Shown: in pieces, positions 38,740 through 46,774 of the stretch
Layout of the letters: every line of letters starts with the position of its first letter
Numbering within the stretch: the first letter of the stretch is position 1
Origin: Methylotenera sp.
GTDB taxonomy: Bacteria > Pseudomonadota > Gammaproteobacteria > Burkholderiales > Methylophilaceae
Direction of reading: 5' to 3'
Length of the DNA: 64,000 bases
NCBI GenBank assembly: GCA_030693535.1
Contig: JAUYAL010000056.1
Coordinates: 25,914-89,913, forward strand
Position numbers and translations under genes: made by a program
The notes under the pieces: generated by a model
Seen by the model: only the letters and a program-made list of their open reading frames with translations
Database searches by the model: none
Told to the model about the DNA's origin: nothing

Positions 38740-40326
38740 TTGAATGTACCTAAAAGTATAATAATGGCGTTAAACCTAAATATCCCTGCTCTTAAAGATG
38801 ATCCGATCATCATCGCTGAAACACGCCCGCAGAAAATCGGACAACTACTTGATGTGTTGCACTCAAAAAATCCGCTTGATATTGCTTCACAACTACATGG
38901 CGAACTTGAAATACTAAATCGTCAAAAAGTCTCTCCTAAATCCAGAGTGCAAGCATTAGATGCGTATCGGCCAGTATTAATGAGCACAGCACAAGCGCTT
39001 GCTGAAGACTTTATTAATGCTGCATTACCTTTACACGACAAAGCTAAGTTAGCTGCTACAGCGGTTGAATCACTTTGGTGCGAATTAGGTTATGGTTACA
39101 AGCTTGCGTTGGTCGATTTACAAAATCAACTCATTAAACTCGGTACCGATAAAAGCTCTGTACATGCCATACAGCGTGCTATGCATGCCATTTCTGAGCA
39201 TGCTCTGGTGCTTTACCAAACCTACATTACTCCACCGGAAAATATTTGGAGTGACTTACATCAATTATATTTTTGCGCGATTAAACTTGGTATTCAAAAC
39301 ATTAAAGTAGAAGCTGAAACAACTTCTAAACCGTCAATCAGTATCGAAGACACTTACAAGCAGGCTCTTTTGATGTCGCTTGCAGATCCGCAGCATCTAA
39401 CCCAAAGACATATAAGACTCACTTCAGAGTATTTAGCCTTTCATGTTGAAAATGCAAAAATTTCCATCGTTGCTCCTATAGAGATCACGACAAGTTGCTT
39501 CATTGTTAATTTATCTTCAAATAAACCACCCATTCCTTATAGTAAGCAAAAAATTGCGCCAAATCCAGACAGCGACATATTATTGCAAACCCTAGATTTA
39601 GTTATCGCCATTCATCAAGATTTGGGTACATTACAAAATGGTCAATTACCAATAGACGGCGGCATTCCTGATGATGCTAATCGCGACGAATATATCGACT
39701 TATTAACCTACCTCATCAAGCACTGGGGAATGACGCAAAAGCGCATTTTCAATCGAGCCATATCAAAGGGGGAAATTGAAATTGTCACTGGCATTCCGTC
39801 CATACATTATTTCTCTAGTGCGGATGCAGATAATGAAGGTGCTAATAAAATTAGTAGAGTCCCATCACATAGTGATAATACACCGCATTTTTCACGCTGG
39901 CACATCACTAACATAAGCCCCATCGGTATGTCTGTACACAGACATCCAACCGCTGAAAAAAACATTAGAATTGGTGGGCTTTTAGGATTTAAAGTCAAAA
40001 ATGAAGTCAACTGGTCTCTAGGTATAGTTCGCTGGGCGAGTTGTGGTAGTAGAGATAGATTAGACATGGGAGTGCAGCTTATTGCTCCAAATGCGCAAAG
40101 TGCAATGGCCCGTATGAACAAAACAGGGCGAGAAGAAATGGTGTTGTTACTACCTGAACTTAAAGCTACCAACCAAGTTGCCACTATTATTGCGCGCGTA
40201 GGAACTTACAGCCCTGCACAACTTCTATCAATAAACTACGACAATAATACATATGTTATTATGTTGACCAAAATATTAGAGCGGTCACACCTTTTTGAAC
40301 GCATACAATACAGCATCATCAATTAA
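38740..40326 (+). CDS. Hypothetical protein with PilZ-like C-terminus
   Basis: A 528-residue protein, or 520 if the ATG at 38764 is used instead of the TTG. I do not recognise the N-terminal 350 residues. They look mostly helical, without signal peptide or membrane segment (PQKIGQLLDVLHSKNPLDIA, SSVHAIQRAMHAISEHALVL). From about residue 385, RWHITNISPIGMSVHRH, then IRIGGLLGFK and WSLGIVRWASCGSRDRLDMG resemble a PilZ-type beta barrel with its (D/N)xSxxG motif. That could indicate c-di-GMP binding, but the upstream RxxxR motif is not clear. It stands alone before trxA. Function is unknown. Confidence 0.8.
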   Translation: MNVPKSIIMALNLNIPALKDDPIIIAETRPQKIGQLLDVLHSKNPLDIASQLHGELEILNRQKVSPKSRVQALDAYRPVLMSTAQALAEDFINAALPLHDKAKLAATAVESLWCELGYGYKLALVDLQNQLIKLGTDKSSVHAIQRAMHAISEHALVLYQTYITPPENIWSDLHQLYFCAIKLGIQNIKVEAETTSKPSISIEDTYKQALLMSLADPQHLTQRHIRLTSEYLAFHVENAKISIVAPIEITTSCFIVNLSSNKPPIPYSKQKIAPNPDSDILLQTLDLVIAIHQDLGTLQNGQLPIDGGIPDDANRDEYIDLLTYLIKHWGMTQKRIFNRAISKGEIEIVTGIPSIHYFSSADADNEGANKISRVPSHSDNTPHFSRWHITNISPIGMSVHRHPTAEKNIRIGGLLGFKVKNEVNWSLGIVRWASCGSRDRLDMGVQLIAPNAQSAMARMNKTGREEMVLLLPELKATNQVATIIARVGTYSPAQLLSINYDNNTYVIMLTKILERSHLFERIQYSIIN

Positions 40327-40470
40327 TTTTATCATTGAAGATAATTCTAGTGCTTTACAATCAACATACAAAAATTTAATTGTATCTTTTGCATTTGCCA
40401 CTTCACTAAAACGTTTTTTTTAGTTACGATACGTATTCATTTTTAAAGTATTATTCAAGTAGAGGTTTTC

Positions 40471-40797
40471 ATGAGCGAGCATATTACACACCTTAACGAT
40501 GCAGGTTTTGAACAAGATGTTCTCCAGTCACAACTCCCTGTATTAGTAGACTATTGGGCTGAGTGGTGCGGTCCCTGCAAAATGATTGCGCCTATTTTAG
40601 ATGAAATATCTAAAGAGTATGCTGGTCGCTTAAAAGTGGGTAAACTTAATATTGATGACAACCAACTTACTCCACCAAAGTATGGTATCCGAGGCATTCC
40701 TACTCTCATGCTATTCAAAAATGGTAATGTAGAAGCGACAAAAGTCGGTGCGTTATCAAAATCTCAATTAACAGCATTTATTGACAGCAACATTTAA
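40471..40797 (+). CDS. trxA: Thioredoxin 1
   Basis: Cytoplasmic disulfide reductase of 108 residues. The active site is WAEWCGPCK at about residues 28-36. [20 protein letters not shown] carries the conserved cis-proline loop, in the usual thioredoxin order. GAGG lies before ATG 40471. It precedes rho, the order also found in E. coli and many other proteobacteria. Confidence 0.98.
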   Translation: MSEHITHLNDAGFEQDVLQSQLPVLVDYWAEWCGPCKMIAPILDEISKEYAGRLKVGKLNIDDNQLTPPKYGIRGIPTLMLFKNGNVEATKVGALSKSQLTAFIDSNI

Positions 40798-40944
40798 ACA
40801 CATTACGCTACGCATATAGTTATAAGTGCTTGATTTTAATTTTTTAAATTGAGCACTTGTTAAAGTCAAAATTTAACATACATCTCTTTTTTCAATTCAT
40901 TAGCTTTAGCTATCTCCACACAATTCTTGTTTTAGTGAGCCTCC

Positions 40945-42204
40945 ATGCACTTATCCGACCTTAAGCATCTACCCGTTACTGAGCTAGTTGAAATGGCAAT
41001 TGCCGATGAAATCGACAACGCCAGTCGCATGCGCAAACAAGATTTGATTTTCGCCATTTTGAAACATAAGGCTAAAAAAGGTGACAGCATTTTTGGAGAC
41101 GGTACGCTAGAAGTATTACAGGACGGCTTTGGCTTTTTACGCTCTCCAGACACCTCTTACTTAGCTGGGCCAGACGACATTTACGTTTCACCTTCACAGA
41201 TACGTCGATTTAATTTACATACAGGCGACAGTATCCAAGGTGAAATCCGAATTCCTAAGGATGGTGAGCGTTACTTCGCACTAGTGAAAGTAGAGCTAGT
41301 GAATGGCGAAGCGCCAGAAAATACCAAACATAAAATATTATTCGAAAACCTAACGCCACTATTTCCAACCATTCCACTCACTTTAGAGCGTGACATTAAA
41401 GGTGTTGAGAATATTACTAGTCGTGTGATTGATATGATTGCACCAATTGGCCGTGGTCAACGCGGTTTGCTTGTAGCCAGTCCTAAAAGTGGTAAGACTG
41501 TGATGATGCAAAACATCGCGCATGCTATTACGGCTAATCATCCTGATGTCATCCTAATCGTACTTTTAATTGATGAGCGCCCTGAAGAAGTGACAGAAAT
41601 GACACGCTCGGTTAAAGGTGAAGTAGTTGCTTCTACTTTTGATGAACCCGCTACACGCCATGTACAGGTTGCCGAGATGGTACTGGAAAAAGCTAAGCGC
41701 TTAGTAGAACATAAAAAAGATGTTGTGATTTTACTAGACTCCATTACCCGTTTAGCAAGAGCCTACAATACAGTCATTCCCTCATCAGGCAAGGTGTTAA
41801 CTGGCGGTGTTGACGCCAACGCACTACAGCGTCCAAAAAGATTCTTTGGTGCTGCACGCAATATTGAAGAAGGTGGTTCTCTTACCATAATTGCAACCGC
41901 ACTCGTAGATACAGGCTCTCGTATGGATGACGTGATTTACGAAGAGTTTAAAGGTACGGGGAATATGGAAATTCACCTTGATCGCAAGATGGCTGAAAAA
42001 CGTCAATATCCTGCAATCAATGTGAATAAATCAGGCACACGCCGTGAAGAACTTCTCATTGAAAAAGATGTTCTGCAGAAAATCTGGGTACTTCGTAAAC
42101 TACTTTACCCTATGGATGATCTCGAGGCGATGGAGTTCTTACTAGACAAAATCAAAGCCACAAAAAACAATGCTGATTTTTTTGACAGTATGCGTAGGGG
42201 CTAA
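40945..42204 (+). CDS. rho: Transcription termination factor Rho
   Basis: Hexameric RNA-dependent ATPase that ends transcription. The N-terminal part has the RNA-binding cold-shock-like domain, with GFGFLRS at 61-67. Walker [14 protein letters not shown] is at about residues 178-190, and Walker B is [37 protein letters not shown] is the Q-loop region. At 419 residues it is a normal Rho without insertions. It stands alone, with 147 bases from trxA. Confidence 0.98.
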   Translation: MHLSDLKHLPVTELVEMAIADEIDNASRMRKQDLIFAILKHKAKKGDSIFGDGTLEVLQDGFGFLRSPDTSYLAGPDDIYVSPSQIRRFNLHTGDSIQGEIRIPKDGERYFALVKVELVNGEAPENTKHKILFENLTPLFPTIPLTLERDIKGVENITSRVIDMIAPIGRGQRGLLVASPKSGKTVMMQNIAHAITANHPDVILIVLLIDERPEEVTEMTRSVKGEVVASTFDEPATRHVQVAEMVLEKAKRLVEHKKDVVILLDSITRLARAYNTVIPSSGKVLTGGVDANALQRPKRFFGAARNIEEGGSLTIIATALVDTGSRMDDVIYEEFKGTGNMEIHLDRKMAEKRQYPAINVNKSGTRREELLIEKDVLQKIWVLRKLLYPMDDLEAMEFLLDKIKATKNNADFFDSMRRG

Positions 42205-42268
42205 ACTTAACAATTCAACCTTGCATAGTCAAGCAATTGTAAATATAATGCTCGGCTATTGCAAATCA

Positions 42269-42337
42269 TGTGTCTTTAAGATGCATATATCCATGTTGTC
42301 TTTAAGACACATTTATAAAGTGCCGTATCATTCGGCA
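42269..42337 (+). other. Two small hairpins in the rpmE2 leader
   Basis: TGTGTCTT (42269-42276) pairs with AAGACACA (42304-42311), and TGCCG (42321-42325) pairs with CGGCA (42333-42337). Both lie between rho and rpmE2, the second just before the ribosome site TTGAGG. They might help control L31 synthesis, but this is only a layout-based guess. Confidence 0.3.
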
Positions 42338-42354
42338 AAATTGAGGCTATTATT

Positions 42355-42597
42355 ATGAAAGATGGAATTCATCCAGAATACCGCGACGTTGTTTTTCAAG
42401 ACATCGGAGCAGATTTTACATTTATGACCCGCTCAACAATTGCAGCGCGCGACAAAATTAAATGGACTGACGGCAAAGAATATCCGCTAGTTAAGATTGA
42501 AGTATCATCAAAATCACATCCATTTTATACTGGCAAACAAATGATTTTAGACACGGCTGGTCGTGTTGATAAATTCCGCAAAAAATACGGCATGTAA
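42355..42597 (+). CDS. rpmE2: 50S ribosomal protein L31, type B
   Basis: An 80-residue ribosomal protein bL31. [20 protein letters not shown] and [13 protein letters not shown] are typical. The CxxC zinc-binding cysteines of type A L31 are absent, which makes this the zinc-independent form. In many bacteria the zinc-free form is made under zinc limitation, but no Zur-box-like palindrome is seen upstream, and it may be the only L31 gene. GAGG is well placed before ATG 42355. Confidence 0.96.
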   Translation: MKDGIHPEYRDVVFQDIGADFTFMTRSTIAARDKIKWTDGKEYPLVKIEVSSKSHPFYTGKQMILDTAGRVDKFRKKYGM

Positions 42598-42628
42598 GCA
42601 GTCTTTGCAAGCCAGATTGCATATACAA

Positions 42629-42652
42629 AGGCAGCTTAGGCTGCTTTTTTTT
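42629..42652 (+). terminator. Intrinsic terminator after rpmE2
   Basis: GCAGC TTAG GCTGC forms a short GC-rich stem followed by eight T, 34 bases after the rpmE2 stop. A standard Rho-independent terminator. Confidence 0.9.
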
Positions 42653-42802
42653 ATTAGCCTGCTCATAATATCTTTTCTCTATATCCAAATAGAAGTTATT
42701 GCTAAACACTGCAATCAGTTAAAATCTCCTTATCACTTCAAAAGTCTATGACTGCTACTTCACTTTATGCGCTTTCAACTTGATCATGATTGGCAAGGCA
42801 AC

Positions 42803-44419
42803 ATGTCCACACCGCGCGCACGAGTGGGCGACGGCGTAAAGACACAGTTATTACTTGTACTATGCGCAATTTGGGTACTACTTGGTTTAACTGGGCACGC
42901 GCCTTGGAAGCCACTTGAATCCACTAGCATTAGTGTTGTCAAAACTATTTTAGATGGTGGAAGTTGGATTGCACCTTTAGCCAGTGGCACAAACTCACTA
43001 GAAGCTCCACCTTTATACTATTTAAGTGCCGCCGCAACTGCCAAATTGCTATCGCCATTTACGAGCATGCATGATGGTGCTAGGTTAGTAAACGCACTTT
43101 GGTTATCAATTTTATTACTGATGGTTGGCATGACAGGCCGAGAACTCTGGTCGCGTGGTGTTGGTCGTCATGCCACATTTATTATGATTGGCACAATAGG
43201 CTTAGTGATCAGCGCTCATAGTTTAAGTGCAGAGGTAGCAGGTTTAGCCAGTACAGCTACTGGGTTTTATGCGTTAGCACTTTCTAAGCGACGCCCTTGG
43301 CGTGCAAGTGGTCTATTTGGCACAGCAATGTGTATTGGATTTTTATCTTTCGGCATCATGCCAATACTTATATTGATTAGCACTGCACTCGTTTTGCCTC
43401 TCCTTTTTAAGCCATGGCGCACGATTAGTTTTTCTAAATTCTTAAGCACCTCTATTTTAATTTCCATCCCACTAATCTTTACATGGTTAGCTTTATTTCA
43501 ATACTATTACCCGCTACTTTTCACTCAGTGGTGGCATGGTAATTTATCTAGCTTCAATCAATCCAACCACCTATATTTTTTACGAATTTTAGTTTGGTAT
43601 GCATGGCCAGCTCTACCACTTTCCTTGCTGGGATTATGGCGTTATCGCCGACAATTGTTCACTAAGCCTAAATTTCAATTAATGATTGTCTTTTTTAGCT
43701 GCTGTTTATTGTTTTTAGGCTTTGGTGCCCAAACTAAAGATATAAATGCACTGCCTTTATTGTTACCTTTAGTTGCGCTAAGTGCAGGTAGTGTTGAGCA
43801 TCTGAAAAGGGGATTAGCTGCCGCTTTAAACTGGTTTGGTGTGATGCTATTCGGTTTAATTGGCGGTCTAATCTGGTTGGGCTGGATTGCTATGATGACA
43901 GGCTATCCAGCAAAAATTAAAGTGCGTATGCAGTTTTTATCGGGATTAGATACTTTAAGCTTTAGCTGGATTGCTTTTATTATTGCAATCGTAATTTCTC
44001 TCATATGGGCATTTGTTTGTCTGAGAGCTAAGCAAACTAACAAATCTACTGTTACTAACTGGGCTGTCGGTATGACTTTTTGTTGGGGATTGCTGATGAC
44101 ACTATGGTTACCACTCATTGATTCTGCAAAAAGCTACCAGCCAGTATTTTTTAGTTTGAGCAAGGCGTTGCCAAGTCATTACTCGTGCATGAACAGCTTA
44201 AATGTTGGGCAAGCTCAACGCTTGTTACTCAATTACCATACTCAGATCAAACTGCAACCATTCGAAACCTCGCATGAATTGAACTGTGATTTATATCTAC
44301 TTCAAGATGTAAAAGGAGTTGGGAAAATGCAGCCAGGCCCGGAGTGGAAGTTGATTTGGAGTGGCAAACGTATCGCCGATAGAAAAGAAGGATTCCGGCT
44401 TTTTCAGCGTACAAATTAG
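42803..44419 (+). CDS. ArnT-like membrane glycosyltransferase (GT-C fold)
   Basis: A polytopic membrane protein with about 11-12 hydrophobic segments. The N-terminal region has a membrane helix (LLLVLCAIWVLLGLTG), then PWKPLES and later LEAPPLYYLSAAATAKLL. That arrangement is typical of the ArnT/PMT family, which transfers sugars from polyprenyl-phosphate carriers, for example to lipid A or proteins. The donor and acceptor here cannot be told. The ATG at 42803 is preferred because AAGG lies six bases upstream. A start at 42767 would add 12 residues without a ribosome site. About 538 residues. It ends only a few bases from the convergent TauE-like gene. Confidence 0.82.
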   Translation: MSTPRARVGDGVKTQLLLVLCAIWVLLGLTGHAPWKPLESTSISVVKTILDGGSWIAPLASGTNSLEAPPLYYLSAAATAKLLSPFTSMHDGARLVNALWLSILLLMVGMTGRELWSRGVGRHATFIMIGTIGLVISAHSLSAEVAGLASTATGFYALALSKRRPWRASGLFGTAMCIGFLSFGIMPILILISTALVLPLLFKPWRTISFSKFLSTSILISIPLIFTWLALFQYYYPLLFTQWWHGNLSSFNQSNHLYFLRILVWYAWPALPLSLLGLWRYRRQLFTKPKFQLMIVFFSCCLLFLGFGAQTKDINALPLLLPLVALSAGSVEHLKRGLAAALNWFGVMLFGLIGGLIWLGWIAMMTGYPAKIKVRMQFLSGLDTLSFSWIAFIIAIVISLIWAFVCLRAKQTNKSTVTNWAVGMTFCWGLLMTLWLPLIDSAKSYQPVFFSLSKALPSHYSCMNSLNVGQAQRLLLNYHTQIKLQPFETSHELNCDLYLLQDVKGVGKMQPGPEWKLIWSGKRIADRKEGFRLFQRTN

Positions 44420-45156
44420 CCTGAAAGTACCATTTTACTGCCTGCCAATAGCAAAACTAATGCTAAAACCTTTCTAATATTGGGATTTGAAAAATGGCGA
44501 CTACCAAACTCTGCACCTATCAAACCACCTAATATAGCCGCTGCTAACCAGTAAGGAAGTGCGCTTGGCAACATGGGTGTTTTTATCAAAACACCAATTA
44601 ATCCTGAAATTGAGTTCACCAAAATAAATGCAGCAGCTACGCCTGAAATAACTTTAGTTTCTCCCCATTTAAAGAATAATAATAATGGGCTCAAAAATAC
44701 CCCACCACCTATGCCAGTTAAACCTGAGAGCAATCCAAAACCTGCTCCTACGCCTAATAAAACGGGTTTAGATACTTTGTTAAGTACTTCACTATCTACA
44801 CGTTTAGCATGACTAAACACATGCCATGCTGCAAGCAATAATGCCGCACCAATGATAGGTTTGTAAATGTGACCGGGCAAGCTTAATGTTCCGCCAATCA
44901 ATGCAGCGGGAATAGATGTCAGCGCTAAAGGAAGAAACAAATCTAAAGAAAAAGCGCCAGCGCGATAAAATTTATAAACCGCAATTGAAGCCACAAAAAT
45001 ATTCAATACTAATGCAGCAGGTCGCATTTCAACTGGGGCGATGCCAAGCAACGCCATCGCCGCCAAGTAACCAGACGCACCGCCATGCCCCACAGATGAA
45101 AACAATAATGCAGTAAAAAATATGAAAGGAATCAACAACAAGGCTTCTATTGGCAT
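44416..45156 (-). CDS. TauE/SafE family (TSUP) anion transporter
   Basis: Inner-membrane transporter of the TSUP family with about eight hydrophobic segments and 246 residues. The first repeat has SSVGHGGASGYLAAMALLGI and the second has LLSGLTGIGGGVFLSPLLLF, the two related family motifs. Members move sulfite, sulfoacetate or other small organic anions. The gene is the last of a tight minus-strand run behind formate dehydrogenase genes (5 bases from its upstream neighbour). A link to formate or sulfur anions is a guess from that position. The usual size is 250-270, so it is slightly short. Confidence 0.85.
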   Translation of the reverse strand: MPIEALLLIPFIFFTALLFSSVGHGGASGYLAAMALLGIAPVEMRPAALVLNIFVASIAVYKFYRAGAFSLDLFLPLALTSIPAALIGGTLSLPGHIYKPIIGAALLLAAWHVFSHAKRVDSEVLNKVSKPVLLGVGAGFGLLSGLTGIGGGVFLSPLLLFFKWGETKVISGVAAAFILVNSISGLIGVLIKTPMLPSALPYWLAAAILGGLIGAEFGSRHFSNPNIRKVLALVLLLAGSKMVLSG

Positions 45157-45161
45157 TATGG

Positions 45162-45581
45162 TTACTTTAATTCACGGGTTTGATTTACATGGCGCGCAAA
45201 CAAAAATATGGCTGTAAAAATCGAAAACTTCAAAGGTAGAACACCAAATTGGCCTAAAGTGAGTATCACGCCATCATTTTTATCTTTTGGGTTCGCCAAC
45301 GCAGTCAATTTAGCGTTTATTTGGCCAACACAACCTGAATTTGATGAAAATACATTTCCCATGATGACGGCGCCATTGGTGGTTTGTGCAACGGGAATAT
45401 AAAGTGTGCCATTGTGAAAAGTCTTTGAAGCACAAGAAACAACTGTTGCAGAATCTTGCTGATAGGTAACAATCTGGTCAATCGGTTTAATAATAGAGAA
45501 ATAGACAAATGTCGCAAAAACTAAAATGAAATGCAACAACAAGAACTTTGGGTAACGCAGAAATTTTTTCAAGTGCGTCAA
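45162..45581 (-). CDS. Hypothetical two-helix membrane protein
   Basis: A 139-residue protein with a hydrophobic segment near the N-terminus (FLLLHFILVFATFVYFSII) and another at the C-terminus (LKFSIFTAIFLFARHV). The middle, about 75 residues, is probably periplasmic and has two cysteines. I do not recognise the family. It is tightly placed between fdsD (36 bases) and the TSUP transporter gene (5 bases), so it is probably part of the same transcript as the formate dehydrogenase genes. Confidence 0.68.
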   Translation of the reverse strand: MTHLKKFLRYPKFLLLHFILVFATFVYFSIIKPIDQIVTYQQDSATVVSCASKTFHNGTLYIPVAQTTNGAVIMGNVFSSNSGCVGQINAKLTALANPKDKNDGVILTLGQFGVLPLKFSIFTAIFLFARHVNQTRELK

Positions 45582-45617
45582 AATTTTTGCTTAATTTCTA
45601 ACATTTGACTGTTTAAA

Positions 45618-45836
45618 TCAAACCTTCAAATGTGTCTTAATCGCACTTTGCACTTGCTCATGCACGCCAACTCCAGCTTGTTCAGTCACATATTGAGCAA
45701 TTTGCTTACGCATTGATAACGCCCAGAACTTATTGAGGTGCTCTGCAATATCTTTTTGGGCATGGCTTTGGTTTGGGTATGATTCGTAAAAATCACCAAT
45801 TTGATTAGCCATTGTAATTAAGCGTTGAATATCCAT
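45618..45836 (-). CDS. fdsD: Formate dehydrogenase delta subunit
   Basis: A 72-residue protein like FdsD of NAD-dependent formate dehydrogenases. RLITMANQIGDFYESYPNQS and HLNKFWALSMRKQIAQYV are characteristic. The protein is needed for activity in related systems but carries no cofactor motif. It lies 18 bases after fdhD, in the usual order. Confidence 0.88.
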   Translation of the reverse strand: MDIQRLITMANQIGDFYESYPNQSHAQKDIAEHLNKFWALSMRKQIAQYVTEQAGVGVHEQVQSAIKTHLKV

Positions 45837-45854
45837 TTTTACTTTTCTCTAAAC

Positions 45855-46667
45855 TTATTCATTCATAATATTATCGGCATGACTGTAAATAACAAACCTA
45901 TTATCTCTTGCAAAACCTATTAAAGTTAAGCCGCAACGCTCTGCTACTCGGACAGATAAGCCTGTAGGTGCCGAAACCGCTACCAACATGCTCACGCCAG
46001 CACTGGCGGTTTTTTGCACCATTTCAAAGCTTGCACGACTAGTGGTAATAATAAAACCCGTTCTATCAAGCGCATGTTTTGCCAGCGCACCAACCAACTT
46101 ATCTAAAGCATTATGTCTGCCTACATCTTCACGCAACAAACTCAAAGTGCCATCAACTTGCACATAAGCGCTTGCATGGGTTGCACCTGTTTGCTGTTGT
46201 AATAGCTGCAAAGGCTGCATTGCTTGTAATCCACGTATAATCGCTTTTGCATCAAAACTACGCGGTTTTTTTAATAGCGCTGGATAACGCATGGCTTGCA
46301 CTAAGTTTTCAGCCCCACATAATCCGCAGCCAGTTTTACCAGCTAATGTACGACGTCGTTCTTTAAGTTGAACAAAACGTTCACTAGCGATTTCACAGTG
46401 TAATTCTATGCCATTACTTTGCACTTGGACTTCAATACCATATAACTCGCTAGCACTTTGTACGATGCCTTCACTTAGTGAAAAACCTAGTGCAAAGTCT
46501 TCTAAATCTTGTGCTGTAGCTAACATTACCGCATGTGAAACACCATTATAAATTAATGCTACAGGTGTTTCTTCTGCCAAACAATCTTGCGTGCTTTGTA
46601 AAACTTCATCACGCCACTGTGTTACATTAAATGTGCTTACAGGTACATCTAAAACCTTACTTTGCAT
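45855..46667 (-). CDS. fdhD: Formate dehydrogenase sulfurtransferase FdhD
   Basis: FdhD passes sulfur to the molybdenum cofactor and is needed for active formate dehydrogenase. The cysteine pair is seen in AGKTGCGLCGAENL, where FdhD has CxxC. EDVGRHNALDKLVG and LTTSR-like IITTSRASFEMVQKTA are conserved further on. The protein has 270 residues. It lies between fdsA and fdsD, and an inverted repeat fills most of the gap to fdsA. Confidence 0.96.
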   Translation of the reverse strand: MQSKVLDVPVSTFNVTQWRDEVLQSTQDCLAEETPVALIYNGVSHAVMLATAQDLEDFALGFSLSEGIVQSASELYGIEVQVQSNGIELHCEIASERFVQLKERRRTLAGKTGCGLCGAENLVQAMRYPALLKKPRSFDAKAIIRGLQAMQPLQLLQQQTGATHASAYVQVDGTLSLLREDVGRHNALDKLVGALAKHALDRTGFIITTSRASFEMVQKTASAGVSMLVAVSAPTGLSVRVAERCGLTLIGFARDNRFVIYSHADNIMNE

Positions 46668-46674
46668 AATTTAT

Positions 46675-46774
46675 TTCAAGTAGCATTCGAAGCGAGGTTT
46701 ATTGAACCGGCGATGACAGTGCAATAAGCACGGCAAAGACGTGCAACAACATATTGACTCGAATGCTGCTTGAA
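46675..46774. repeat. Inverted repeat between fdsA and fdhD
   Basis: TTCAAGTAGCATTCGA (46675-46690) and TCGAATGCTGCTTGAA (46759-46774) are 16-base arms with one mismatch (a G-U pair in RNA) and about 68 bases between them. The right arm directly touches the fdsA stop codon. It could be a processing or attenuation hairpin, or a small repeat element. Confidence 0.65.

Noticed and set aside
41538..42006. Minus-strand open frames within rho
   Set aside because: Antisense shadows of rho without ribosome sites or family features.
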